Part shown: positions 6,249-14,199 of the stretch, in pieces | How positions within the stretch are numbered: position 1 is the first letter of the stretch | Layout: every line of letters begins with the position of its first letter | NCBI GenBank assembly: GCA_900315585.1 | Contig: OMZP01000024.1 | Coordinates: forward strand, 1 to 46,135 | DNA: 46,135 bases | Source: an uncultured Eubacteriales bacterium | GTDB lineage: Bacteria > Bacillota > Clostridia > Christensenellales > Aristaeellaceae | Direction: 5' to 3' | Made by a program: the position numbers and the translations under genes | Notes under the pieces: generated by a model | The model's database searches: none | Told to the model about the DNA's origin: nothing | What the model saw: only the letters and a program-made list of their open reading frames with translations

Positions 6249-7376
6249 AAAAATGTGGTATTCGCACTCGATCCGCCCGTTGTAGTAGCGGCGGCGGCGG
6301 TTGGCGCGGCGGCCGTATTCCTTTTCAAAGCCGGTGTCGGCGCTGAACGCGCAGAGCTTCCAGCCGGGGAACCGCTTTTGCAGCGCGCCCAGCTGCTTGG
6401 CCACGGCGTGGGCGGCGCGCATGTTGTCCAGGCGCTCGCCGTAGGGTGGGTTGGCGATGAACACGCCCTGCCCGTCCCCTGCCATGTCCGTCGGCGTCAC
6501 GTCCCGCATGTCCTTCACGGACAGCCGGATGCGCCCGACCAGGCCCGCCTGCTTCACGTGGCGGGTCGCCAGCTCGATGGCCTCGGGGTTGATGTCGCTG
6601 CCGGAAACGTTCAGGCTCCGGCGGCTGCCCTCCTCGAACTTCTTCCGCGCCTCGGCCCGGATGGCCTCCAGCTCCTCATGGGGCGCGCAGGGCCAGGTCT
6701 CCATGGCGAATTTGCGCGTCAGGCCGGGGGCGCGGCCCAGGGCGATGAACGCCGCTTCGATGAGGATCGTGCCCGTGCCGCAGCAGGGGTCGTACAGCGG
6801 CTGCCAGGGGTGCCACCCGCTCTGCAGCACCAGCGCCGCCGCCAGGGTCTCCCGCAGGGGCGCTTCGCCGTTCCAGGTGCGGTAGCCCCGCTTGGACAGC
6901 GGCTCGCCGGAGGCGTCCACCGCCACGGTCACCTGGTCGTTCCGAACGGACACGTCCACCTGGAAGAGGGCGCCGGTCTCGGAGAACCAGTCCGCGCCGT
7001 AGGCGGCCTTCATCCGCTCCACCATGGCCCGCTTGGCGATCTTCTGCACGTCGGAGGGGCTCATCAGCTGGGACTTCACGCACTTGGCGCGGACGGGAAA
7101 GCCCGCGTCCATGGGCAGCAGCTTCTCCCACTGGATGGCCTTCACGCCCTGGAACAGCTCCTCGTAGCTCCGGGCCTCGAACTGGCCCATCACCAGCAGG
7201 ATGCGGTCGCAGGTGCGCAGCCACAGGTTGGCCTTGAAGGCGTCGGCAAAGCCGCCCTCGAACATGGCCCCGCCCACGTCCATCACGCGCACGTTCTCCA
7301 TGCCCAGGTGCTTCAAATCTCGGCCGGTCATGCCCTCCATGCCGAAAGCCGCGCTCGCAATCCACTTCATCGCCAT
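6243..7376 (-). CDS. ypsC: THUMP-containing class I SAM-dependent rRNA methyltransferase (YpsC/RlmL-like)
   Basis: The 377-residue protein resembles B. subtilis YpsC and the RlmL half of E. coli RlmKL, which makes m2G2445 in 23S rRNA. An N-terminal THUMP-like region (about residues 5-155) carries the RNA-binding part. The methyltransferase part has 'LYDPCCGTGTILIEAA' (SAM-binding loop) and 'ANPPYGERL', the N-P-P-Y catalytic motif for exocyclic amino groups. The ATG at 7376 is the first plausible start; TTGGAGG lies upstream but rather far, and a second ATG six bases later is possible. The upstream part of the open frame is not coding. Its promoter is at 7431-7459. The TGA stop is shared with the first unit of a heptad repeat array. 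Residue numbering of its RNA target cannot be verified here. Confidence 0.88.
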   Translation of the reverse strand: MAMKWIASAAFGMEGMTGRDLKHLGMENVRVMDVGGAMFEGGFADAFKANLWLRTCDRILLVMGQFEARSYEELFQGVKAIQWEKLLPMDAGFPVRAKCVKSQLMSPSDVQKIAKRAMVERMKAAYGADWFSETGALFQVDVSVRNDQVTVAVDASGEPLSKRGYRTWNGEAPLRETLAAALVLQSGWHPWQPLYDPCCGTGTILIEAAFIALGRAPGLTRKFAMETWPCAPHEELEAIRAEARKKFEEGSRRSLNVSGSDINPEAIELATRHVKQAGLVGRIRLSVKDMRDVTPTDMAGDGQGVFIANPPYGERLDNMRAAHAVAKQLGALQKRFPGWKLCAFSADTGFEKEYGRRANRRRRYYNGRIECEYHIFE

Positions 7377-7430
7377 TAACCCCGTCGCGCCTCCAAAGGG
7401 AAACACTTCTCCCCTATTGTTCCACATTCC

Positions 7431-7459
7431 ATTATAAATGAAAAAAGCCCATCCTGCAA
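7431..7459 (-). promoter_or_regulatory. Sigma-A promoter of the rRNA methyltransferase gene
   Basis: On the minus strand TTGCAG (7459-7454), a 17-bp spacer and TATAAT (7436-7431). The -35 hexamer sits in the loop of a small CCATCC/GGATGG hairpin. Confidence 0.7.
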
Positions 7460-7504
7460 GGGATGGAGCCGGCAACCGAATATTTAACGCAGCCGGTAAA
7501 ACAC

Positions 7505-7529
7505 CGGCCGACCCGTTTGGGTCGGCCGA
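7505..7529 (-). terminator. Strong hairpin after the secreted PG-binding protein gene
   Basis: GGCCGACCC and GGGTCGGCC form a 9-bp (extendable) GC-rich stem with a four-base loop, 25 bp after the stop of the gene ending at 7555. The minus-strand trailing sequence is GGTGTTTT, a weak U-run, so termination is likely but not certain. The rest of 7377-7554 holds only the promoter above. Confidence 0.6.
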
Positions 7530-7554
7530 CATTATGTGCGTATTCGATATCCGC

Positions 7555-8340
7555 TCAATTCAGGCCCAGGTAGATCAGCAGCTCGTCAGTGACGGTGCCG
7601 GTTACGTTCAGGCCGTTGTCGGTCTGATAGCCGGTGATGCCACGGGCGGTGTTCTTGCCCATGATGCCGTCGGGCTTGCCGCAGTCATAGCCCAGCGCGT
7701 TCAGCGCCTCCTGCGCGGCCAGCACAATCTCCTTCTCTTTGTGCTCCTCGCCCGGGCCGCCGTTCAACGCCGCCAGGGCGGTCTCCCACGCCTCGGACAC
7801 GCCGCTCTCATCCCGCAGGTTCATGTAGTCGTTCGGGGTCTCCTCGCTGGCGGGATCATACTCCGCAACGCTCGCGGACGTGCCATACTGCACGTACTCC
7901 GCCCGCTTGTCGAACAGGAGCCACATCTCGGTGGCTTCCGGATTCCAGGCCTCCGGGGCAACGATTGCCAGCTGGCCCTTCTCCAGCCAGAAGACGGTGA
8001 CCGTGCCCTGGGCGTCGGTGCAGGTCAGGTGGCCGTCCCCGTCGATGACCATATCGACCTGCGCATTGATGGGCGTCATGGGGACCCCGGCCTTCGCGCC
8101 ATACAGACACAGCTTGTCGGGCTCAATTATCGCGACCGTCACAATGCCGTTGTCCCAGCTGCTGGCATAGGTGTTCGCATCGGGCCAATACATGGCCGCG
8201 GCTTCCCACTTTCCCAGGTAGTCCTGCAGGGTGGGCATGGCTTCGGGGGTCTTGGCGGTCTCCGCGACGGCCGCAACCGCCAGCATCAGGATCAGGGTCA
8301 GCGCCAGCAGCGCCGCGAGGGTCTTTTTCAAATTCTTCAT
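7555..8340 (-). CDS. Secreted protein with C-terminal peptidoglycan-binding domain
   Basis: The 261-residue precursor has a signal peptide (Lys-rich start, hydrophobic core, 'AVAE' cleavage near residue 26). Residues 35 to about 155 form a beta-rich domain of unknown family with an Asp/Gly-rich 'DMVIDGDGHLTC' strand. The last 60 residues are a PG_binding_1 module: 'AAQEALNALGYDCGKPDGIMGKNT' then 'ITGYQTDNGLNVTGTV'. An AGGAGGAGAAC site precedes the ATG. It probably attaches to cell-wall peptidoglycan by the C-terminus. No catalytic residues are recognised. It is 112 bp downstream of the hydrolase gene at 8453-9442; that gap shows no element. Confidence 0.75.
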   Translation of the reverse strand: MKNLKKTLAALLALTLILMLAVAAVAETAKTPEAMPTLQDYLGKWEAAAMYWPDANTYASSWDNGIVTVAIIEPDKLCLYGAKAGVPMTPINAQVDMVIDGDGHLTCTDAQGTVTVFWLEKGQLAIVAPEAWNPEATEMWLLFDKRAEYVQYGTSASVAEYDPASEETPNDYMNLRDESGVSEAWETALAALNGGPGEEHKEKEIVLAAQEALNALGYDCGKPDGIMGKNTARGITGYQTDNGLNVTGTVTDELLIYLGLN

Positions 8341-8452
8341 GTTCTCCTCCTGTTATGTCGCGTTTGGAATGATGTCTCTGTCGTTTTGTGCGTTTGTCGG
8401 CGTGCGTTTGGTGGGCATCCTGCGGGGTGGGCACACCTTGAATGAAACATGC

Positions 8453-9442
8453 TCAGTTCACCCCTTCCCGAAAAAACTCCAAAATCTCATGCCACCAGGG
8501 GAACAGCACGTCGTCCGGCGAGCGATAGATCTCGTGCCTCGCCCCCTTCACCAGGGTGCGCTGGCCGTCCTTCAGCCGGGCCGTGAAGGCCTTCTGGGGC
8601 TCTGGCATCACGGAGCCGTCGTGCTCCGCGGTGTAGATGCGCACCGGCGTCTGGACGTGCTCCACCGCCCCCGGCTCCAGCAGCATCCGGGAGGCCCGCA
8701 GGGCCTGGCCGGTCCAGCCGTAGGTGGGGCCGTTGTTCTGGAAGGCCGGGGTGGCGGCCTTCAGGGCGTCGTACCAGTCGAATCGCTCCTTGCCGCTGGC
8801 GGCGGAGGTGGCAAAGTTCTCCGGGCCGGAGTAGGGCCGGGAGGCGAAGATGCGCTGCTTCGACTTCCCCAGCTTCGCCGCGCCCGCGCACATGGCCCGC
8901 GCCAGGCCCACCGGCAGGCCGCTGAGGTTCGGCGCCACCATCGGCGCGCACATGGCCGCCCGTTCAAATACGCCGCTGTGCCGCTCCAGGAACAGCAGGC
9001 TCACTGCCCCGCCCATGGAGTGGCCGAACAGGAACCAGGGCTTCGGCATGGCCGAGAGCCGCGTCTTGACGATGATCTCCAGATCCCGCACGTACTCGTC
9101 GAAGTCGTCCACATGGGTCACGGAGGGCTCCGCCAGCCCCGGCGCGCGCCAGGACCGCCCGTGACCCCGATGGTCGTAGGCCAGCACGCTGTAATGCCGG
9201 GTGAGCAGCGAATGGATGAGCTCGGCAAACTTGTCCGCGTTCTCGGTGAAGCCGTGGACGATCACCACGGTACCCACCGCATCCTCGGCGTCGAACCGGC
9301 TGGTGAAGATCGGCCGACCGCCGTCCCCCGCCACCGTCTCGTCGCTGCGCCGGGCGTTGATCGCGGGCAGCACGATTTCGTTCATCGTCTCGGCATAGCG
9401 TTCGGACAGCGCCAGCCCGTCGGGATTGAAGCGGTCGCTCAT
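8453..9442 (-). CDS. Alpha/beta hydrolase, monoacylglycerol lipase / lysophospholipase-like
   Basis: The 329-residue protein is a serine hydrolase of the Hydrolase_4 (PldB/monoacylglycerol lipase) group. 'VIVHGFTENA' supplies the oxyanion region, Ser142 is in the nucleophile elbow 'GHSMGG', Asp275 is in 'TAEHDGSV' and His303 in 'GARHEI'; these form the expected triad. The 'DHRGHGRS' strand is also typical. There is no signal peptide, so it is cytoplasmic and likely acts on monoacyl lipids or small esters. AAGGAGG lies seven bases before the ATG. It stands downstream of a repeat-filled gap and may be separately transcribed. Confidence 0.88.
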   Translation of the reverse strand: MSDRFNPDGLALSERYAETMNEIVLPAINARRSDETVAGDGGRPIFTSRFDAEDAVGTVVIVHGFTENADKFAELIHSLLTRHYSVLAYDHRGHGRSWRAPGLAEPSVTHVDDFDEYVRDLEIIVKTRLSAMPKPWFLFGHSMGGAVSLLFLERHSGVFERAAMCAPMVAPNLSGLPVGLARAMCAGAAKLGKSKQRIFASRPYSGPENFATSAASGKERFDWYDALKAATPAFQNNGPTYGWTGQALRASRMLLEPGAVEHVQTPVRIYTAEHDGSVMPEPQKAFTARLKDGQRTLVKGARHEIYRSPDDVLFPWWHEILEFFREGVN

Positions 9443-9512
9443 GGGGATGCCTCCTTGACGTGTGCTGGTTTTATTTTAATCAAGGAAACGCACAATGTCA
9501 AGGGACGAAAGA

Positions 9513-9640
9513 AGCGCCCCATCGCCCCTTCGGGGCACTTCCCCATTGCGACGGGGAAGCTTTTGGCAGCCTCGCAGCCTTTCCAAAAGCCTCCCTGCCG
9601 CAGCGGGGAGGTGCCTGCGAAGCAGGCGGTGGGGCACTTT
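9513..9640. repeat. Nested palindromic repeat element
   Basis: Several hairpins are nested: outer GCCCC...GGGGC arms (about 9515 and 9632), then CTTCCCC-attgcga-GGGGAAG-type, GCTTTTGG...CCAAAAGC, and CCTCCCTGCCGC...GGGGAGG arms, and GCCTGC-GAA-GCAGGC. No open frame is present. It fills the space between the membrane-protein gene ending at 9653 and the hydrolase start at 9442 and probably ends the six-gene operon transcript. Confidence 0.65.
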
Positions 9641-9652
9641 CAGGTCGGTCGG

Positions 9653-10072
9653 CTAGTTCACAAACAAATACTCCCGCTCGTGGTAATACCTGTACAGCAC
9701 GAACGTCCACAGCGCCACGATGATGCCCGTGCCCACGTCCCTGGCGTACACGTCCTCGGCGGACATGTAGATCAGCAGCTGGGTGAGCAGCAGGATCGCC
9801 GCCGCCGCGCCGCCCACGATGGCGATGGCCTTCGGCGTGCCCGTGCGGAGCTTCGCCAGGTCGAAGCGCACCTTGATCAGGGCCAGCCCGTCCACGGCCA
9901 GCAGCGCGCCCAGGATCACGAACAGCGCGGTGTTGGGCATGCCGTTTTCGATGGAATCGGAGATTTGCATGACGCCGCTGTACACCGCGATGGCCGCGAA
10001 GGCCCAGAAGAAGAAGTAGATCAGGGCGTTGTGAAACCAGGTATCCAGCCTGGGCTGCTTCTTTTCAGACAT
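9653..10072 (-). CDS. Four-helix membrane protein of unknown function
   Basis: The 139-residue protein has four predicted membrane segments at about residues 17-37, 50-68, 85-104 and 112-131, with a charged N-terminus and a 'YHEREY' C-terminal tail. No family is recognised. The ATG at 10072 follows GAGGTGAACGGC and lies ten bases after the stop of the preceding secreted-protein gene, so it is the last gene of the operon that runs from 15297. Longer in-frame extension into the upstream gene is not credible. Confidence 0.7.
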   Translation of the reverse strand: MSEKKQPRLDTWFHNALIYFFFWAFAAIAVYSGVMQISDSIENGMPNTALFVILGALLAVDGLALIKVRFDLAKLRTGTPKAIAIVGGAAAAILLLTQLLIYMSAEDVYARDVGTGIIVALWTFVLYRYYHEREYLFVN

Positions 10073-10082
10073 GCCGTTCACC

Positions 10083-11696
10083 TCATTCTGCCTGGAAGCC
10101 GCGGATGGCAGTGTCCAGGGCCGCCAGCGTGGCGTCGCCCATGCCCTGCTCATACTTGGCCGTGTAGGTCACGGTGTGCTCGCCGGTGGAGTCGTAGATG
10201 CGCAGCATGTCCACCACATGGCCCTGCACCTTATAGGTGTACAGGCCCGCCGGGAGGGACTTGCCGCCGATGTCGTAGAACTCGTACTCCACGTAGCCCA
10301 CCAGGTCGTCGCCGTACTTCGCCTGGATGCGGGGGGTGTACTGCTCCTTGATGTACTCCAGCGGCTCTGCCAGCCAGTCCTCGGACTGGAACACGATCAC
10401 GTAGGGGATGCGCCCGCCCGCCTCGGTGTAGATGGTGATGCCGGTGCCCTCCTGATAGTCCCATTCATAGGCCGGGTCGGCCAGGGTGGTGAAGCCCTGC
10501 TCCGGGCAGGGGATGACCGCCAGGTTCTCCGTGTCCGGCACCTGCGCGTCGGGTTCCTGGCCCTCGGGCGCGCTTTCCGTCAGCTCGGTGGAAACGCCCG
10601 CGAAGTCCGCGATCTCCATGGCCTCGGCCAGCAGCGCCTCGTCATAGCCCTCGACGCCCTTCTCCGGCACGTCCACCGCGCCGTAGTCGCCATGGCTGCC
10701 CTGGGCATCCCAGCTGCAAAGGAGCGCGGTCTCGCCCAGCAGGTTTTCATACTCGATGGTGTAGAAGGCCGCGAACTGAGTGCCGGGATTGTAGAGCATG
10801 TAGATGCGGTAGCACTGCGGCGGCACCTCCGGCTGGGGCAGATCCAGCTGCAACAGCTGCGTGCCGTCGGCGGCGGTGTACAGGCGCTGTGGGAAGTCTT
10901 CGGCGGTGTAATCGTATTCCACCCCGTTCTCGTCGCCCAGGGTGGCGAACAGCGTGTACGCGCCCACCCGGTTCAGAACATCCAGCATGTTGGCGGGGTC
11001 GTCGAAGAAGTAGCGCGGCAGGGCGCTGTGCTCAAAGTGATAGCGCAGCCGCTCCAGGGTCGCGCCGGTGGGCGCGGCGGCCCCCTCCTCCACCGCCTCT
11101 GCGTCGGTGGTCATGGTTCCCGTGCCGCCCGCTTCGTACTGGCCCGTTCCGTCCTCCGGCTCCTCAGTAAGGCCGTTGCCGTCCACCGCGACCACATCGT
11201 CGCCCAGGCCGTTGCCGTCCTCCACGATCACGTTGCCCGGGAACACCGCGCTGGCGGCGATGGCGTCGATCTGGGCGTACATCGCGTCATATTCGGCGCG
11301 GATGGCCTCGTCGCCCATCCAGGCCGGGTAGTCGCTGGGCAGCTGCATGTAATAGTTCATGGCGGAGCTCTCGCTGAACCCCAGGTACTTGAAGGCCGGG
11401 AGTTCGGAGAAGCTGCCGTTCACGCTGGCGCCCAGCCGGAACAGGAAGCCGCCGCCCTCGATGTCCTCCTCCAGGTACTTCATGTAGCTCGCCGCGTGAT
11501 AAAAGCTCAGGCCGTCGTCGCCATCCACCATCAGCGCCTTGTCCTCCCAGCCCGCGGGCAGGGTGAGGTCGAAGTCCTCAAAGTGGCAGATCACGCTGCC
11601 GTCGCTCTGGCCTTCCTCCCGGAAGCCGAAGTCCGCCAGGGCGGGCAGCGCGCAGGCGATCAGCATCGCCAGCGCCAGTGCCAGGATACGCTTCAT
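10083..11696 (-). CDS. Large exported protein, possible lipoprotein, with C-terminal domain shared with the 13633-14184 product
   Basis: The 537-residue precursor starts at the second ATG (11696), seven bases after AGGAGG; the ATG six bases earlier is too close to that site. The signal peptide contains 'LIAC' at residues 12-15, a fair lipobox, though cleavage at 'ALA' a few residues later is possible. Residues 30-135 form one domain ('DLTLPAGWEDK', 'GGGFLFRLGASVN', 'LGFSESSAMNYY'). A low-complexity acidic Gly/Glu linker spans about 150-210. A middle domain follows, and the last 145 residues ('CPEQGFTTLADPAYEWDY' onward) resemble the whole mature part of the small protein at 13633-14184. Function is unknown. 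It is gene five of a six-gene operon of exported and membrane proteins. Confidence 0.72.
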   Translation of the reverse strand: MKRILALALAMLIACALPALADFGFREEGQSDGSVICHFEDFDLTLPAGWEDKALMVDGDDGLSFYHAASYMKYLEEDIEGGGFLFRLGASVNGSFSELPAFKYLGFSESSAMNYYMQLPSDYPAWMGDEAIRAEYDAMYAQIDAIAASAVFPGNVIVEDGNGLGDDVVAVDGNGLTEEPEDGTGQYEAGGTGTMTTDAEAVEEGAAAPTGATLERLRYHFEHSALPRYFFDDPANMLDVLNRVGAYTLFATLGDENGVEYDYTAEDFPQRLYTAADGTQLLQLDLPQPEVPPQCYRIYMLYNPGTQFAAFYTIEYENLLGETALLCSWDAQGSHGDYGAVDVPEKGVEGYDEALLAEAMEIADFAGVSTELTESAPEGQEPDAQVPDTENLAVIPCPEQGFTTLADPAYEWDYQEGTGITIYTEAGGRIPYVIVFQSEDWLAEPLEYIKEQYTPRIQAKYGDDLVGYVEYEFYDIGGKSLPAGLYTYKVQGHVVDMLRIYDSTGEHTVTYTAKYEQGMGDATLAALDTAIRGFQAE

Positions 11697-11707
11697 GTTC
11701 ATTCCTC

Positions 11708-12394
11708 CTATTCTATTTCCTTCTGCGAGCGCATTCTCGCCTTCTCCGAAACCCGCGCCAGGATGAAATCCCGCACGTATTCATAGTCCTCTCTGGGCAC
11801 GTAGATCTGGTTCATGCCGAACCACTCCCGCAGATCCAGCACGTCGTACTTGCGAATCCGCTTCACCCGGCGGGTGGACTCGAAGCGGCTGGTGCCGGTG
11901 TTGTTGGCCATGGCCAGGGTGCCGCCGACCCGCAGCGCCTCCCCCGGCTTCCCGGCGATCACCCCGAGGATGCCGGCCACCGCGCCCAGGGTGTTCAGCG
12001 TCTCCATGGTGCCGGGGTTGCGCACCAGGGCCACGGCGCTGTCATCCATCTCGAAGCGAATCCGCCACTGGCCGTGCATCGCCAGCGCGCAGACGGCGTA
12101 GATGATCTCCGTGAGCAGCAGGATGCCCGCCAAGATGCCGCCCACCACGTAGAGCGCGATCATATCGCCCCGCATGTAGAACATCAGCTTCTCCGCCGCG
12201 ATGCCCTGCTGCATCAGGTAGGCAGCGTTTTTCAGCCCCATCACCCCGATAAGCAGCAGCGGGATCCCCAGCAGGGGGACGATGATCTTCCACACCAGGC
12301 GGATCATGTAGCGGTTTCTCCACATGTCCATCACGTAGCACCAGCGGTACACGCCGTCTTCATACAGCGTCACCCGTTCGGGATAATCGTTCAT
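11708..12394 (-). CDS. Membrane protein with possible PH-like soluble part
   Basis: The 228-residue protein has two membrane helices at about residues 32-54 and 78-105 between cytoplasmic parts. The N-terminus ('RVTLYEDGVYRWCYVMDM') and the C-terminal 'QIYVPREDYEYVRDFILARV' suggest a split bacterial PH-like domain; that is a pattern-based guess. A Gly-rich hydrophobic stretch ('LNTLGAVAGILGVIAG') lies at about residues 135-150. No signal peptide. The ATG at 12394 is 29 bases after the stop of the previous gene and the next gene starts 11 bases after it. No family name can be given with certainty. Confidence 0.65.
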   Translation of the reverse strand: MNDYPERVTLYEDGVYRWCYVMDMWRNRYMIRLVWKIIVPLLGIPLLLIGVMGLKNAAYLMQQGIAAEKLMFYMRGDMIALYVVGGILAGILLLTEIIYAVCALAMHGQWRIRFEMDDSAVALVRNPGTMETLNTLGAVAGILGVIAGKPGEALRVGGTLAMANNTGTSRFESTRRVKRIRKYDVLDLREWFGMNQIYVPREDYEYVRDFILARVSEKARMRSQKEIE

Positions 12395-12423
12395 GCCTTC
12401 AGCGTCCTTTCAGCGCGCCGCGG

Positions 12424-13614
12424 TCAGTTGTACCTGCCGATCGAGCACTCGTAGAAGATGATGTCGTTGAAGGGCGTCTCGCGCACCTCGCCGTCATCGA
12501 GCACCACCTTCCAAACCCCAACGAAAACGGAGTAGGTGTTATAGTACTTCGGAACCCCGCAGCTGACAAAGTCCCTGTAGTGGCCGGGTTCAACATAAAA
12601 GGCACACGGCACTTCGCTGTAGTACAGCTCCTGCCCGGGGATGTAGGAGGTGGCAATGCCCTCGATCTTGTTGTTGTACATGTCCGTCTGGTAAGTGACC
12701 AGCGTGAAGCCGCGGATGCCCCGGGTGGAGGAGCGGTTGACGACCTGCAGATTGATAAAGCCAAAATTGTCCAGGCCGGTTTCCCTGGGGCTTTCCATTG
12801 TAAAGTCTGAACATATCTTCAGCGGGACAACGTCCTCCACCCAATACCTGGCGTTGGAGGAGTACAACAGCGCCTGCATCTCCGGCGTGGCCTCAGTGCC
12901 AATGCGCAGGTCGTTCTGCTCGCAGAACGAGCGCACCGCCGTCAGGGTGTTCCGCCCAAACGAGCCGTCCACCCTGTCGTTCAGGTAGCCCAGGTCGGTC
13001 AGCCGCTGCTGCAGATCCCGCACGGCCTGGCCCTTGCTGCCCTTTTTCAGCGGCTTGTAGTCGGTGGACGCCGGGGTGTAGGGCGGGGCGTAGGAGGCGC
13101 TGGAGGCGCCGCCGTGGCCGAAGTCGGCGGGCGTGTCGTCGCCGTAATCCGTGGAGTCGCCGCCGACGGACAGGTCGTACAGGTTGACGCTCACGCTCTG
13201 GCGATACAGCTCTTCATAGCTGTCGTGGTCCACCACGCGCATCGTCATGTCGATCTGCGAGCCGGTGCTGATGGCCCCGCTGCCGCCCGTCGGGTTCTCC
13301 TCGGTGGGGGAGAAGAGCATCCAGTCCGTATTGGTCGAGCCGGGCTCGTCGTTGCTGACGCCCGCGCCATTGATCTCCGTCCCGTCGATCTGCACGTCGT
13401 TCAAGAGCACCAATATCCTGTGATCGGTGTTGTTGACGACGCGCACGTCCATGCGAAGGGTGGTCTTACCATCGGTGTGCTCGTTATAGCTGTAATCCGT
13501 CGCCCAAATCTCGAATCCGTTCCAGCTCAGCAGACTGGATTCCGCCAGGGCGGGAACGGAGAGCGCGCCCAGCAGCAGCGCCAGGGTCAGCAGTACGATC
13601 AGCAGTTTCTTCAT
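12424..13614 (-). CDS. Secreted protein with central peptidoglycan-binding domain
   Basis: The 396-residue precursor has a clear signal peptide (cleavage near 'ALAE', residue 25). Residues 30-145 form a beta-sandwich-like domain similar in feel to extracellular Ig-like modules ('RMDVRVVNNTDHRILVLL'). A Gly/Ser/Tyr/Pro linker (about 150-185) leads to a PG_binding_1 module at about 190-245 ('AVRDLQQRLTDLGYLND', 'DGSFGRNTLTAVRSF'). A second beta-rich domain ('NLQVVNRSSTRGIRGFTLVTY') ends the protein and looks like a repeat of the first. AGGAGG lies eight bases before the ATG. It likely decorates the wall. It is gene three of the six-gene operon. Confidence 0.72.
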   Translation of the reverse strand: MKKLLIVLLTLALLLGALSVPALAESSLLSWNGFEIWATDYSYNEHTDGKTTLRMDVRVVNNTDHRILVLLNDVQIDGTEINGAGVSNDEPGSTNTDWMLFSPTEENPTGGSGAISTGSQIDMTMRVVDHDSYEELYRQSVSVNLYDLSVGGDSTDYGDDTPADFGHGGASSASYAPPYTPASTDYKPLKKGSKGQAVRDLQQRLTDLGYLNDRVDGSFGRNTLTAVRSFCEQNDLRIGTEATPEMQALLYSSNARYWVEDVVPLKICSDFTMESPRETGLDNFGFINLQVVNRSSTRGIRGFTLVTYQTDMYNNKIEGIATSYIPGQELYYSEVPCAFYVEPGHYRDFVSCGVPKYYNTYSVFVGVWKVVLDDGEVRETPFNDIIFYECSIGRYN

Positions 13615-13632
13615 TCTCGTGTCCTCCTGTCC

Positions 13633-14184
13633 TTAGTGAGAATAGTAGTTCGCGTCTGGCTGGAAGTTGCCCGCGGCCACGGCCAGCGCCTTGAGGGCGT
13701 CCTCGATGGCGATGTCCTCGCCCGCGCAGCGCGCCTCGTAGCGCACGAAGTAATCCGGCTGGAGGTCGTAGGCGCAGATGCTGTAGCGGCTCTCGCCGTC
13801 CGTCACGTAGAGCGTCATCAGCGCCGTCAGGGTCTTTCCGCCCAGGGTGATCTCGGTGACCTCGCCCGCGTTCACCACCTGGTCCGCGCCGCCCGCGATC
13901 TGCTGGCTGTAGATATTGGCCAGGTAGTATTCGGCGTCAAAGTCCGCGCCGGGGGCGTCGGTCTTGAACACGGACACCCAGGGATCGTCGATCTCCGCCC
14001 CCAGCGCGATGGTCACGCCGCCGTCGGGCGTGAAGTCATAGTCATATTCCGGCTTGCAGAGCGTGGAAAAGCCCTGCTCCTCGCAGGTGACGATCCGCAT
14101 CGCCACCTTCTCCTCCTCGGCCAGAGCCGCGCCGCAGGCGATCAGCAGCGCCAGGGCCAGAAGGAGCGCCCATGCTTTCTTCAT
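13633..14184 (-). CDS. Small exported protein, likely lipoprotein, of a locally duplicated domain family
   Basis: The 183-residue precursor starts at the ATG at 14184, spaced eight bases from AGGAGGG; an ATG six bases upstream is too close. The 17-residue hydrophobic leader ends in 'LIAC', a plausible lipobox with Cys17, followed by 'GAALAEEE', so type I cleavage is an alternative. The mature domain shares its order of motifs with the C-terminus of the 10083-11696 product: 'C-EQGF-TL--P-Y-YD', a central 'DP-V-VF' strand, and a final helix 'ALKALAVAAGNFQ'. No catalytic motif. Lies between two secreted-protein genes with gaps of 15 and 18 bases. Confidence 0.7.
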   Translation of the reverse strand: MKKAWALLLALALLIACGAALAEEEKVAMRIVTCEEQGFSTLCKPEYDYDFTPDGGVTIALGAEIDDPWVSVFKTDAPGADFDAEYYLANIYSQQIAGGADQVVNAGEVTEITLGGKTLTALMTLYVTDGESRYSICAYDLQPDYFVRYEARCAGEDIAIEDALKALAVAAGNFQPDANYYSH

Positions 14185-14199
14185 ATTCATTCCCTCCTG

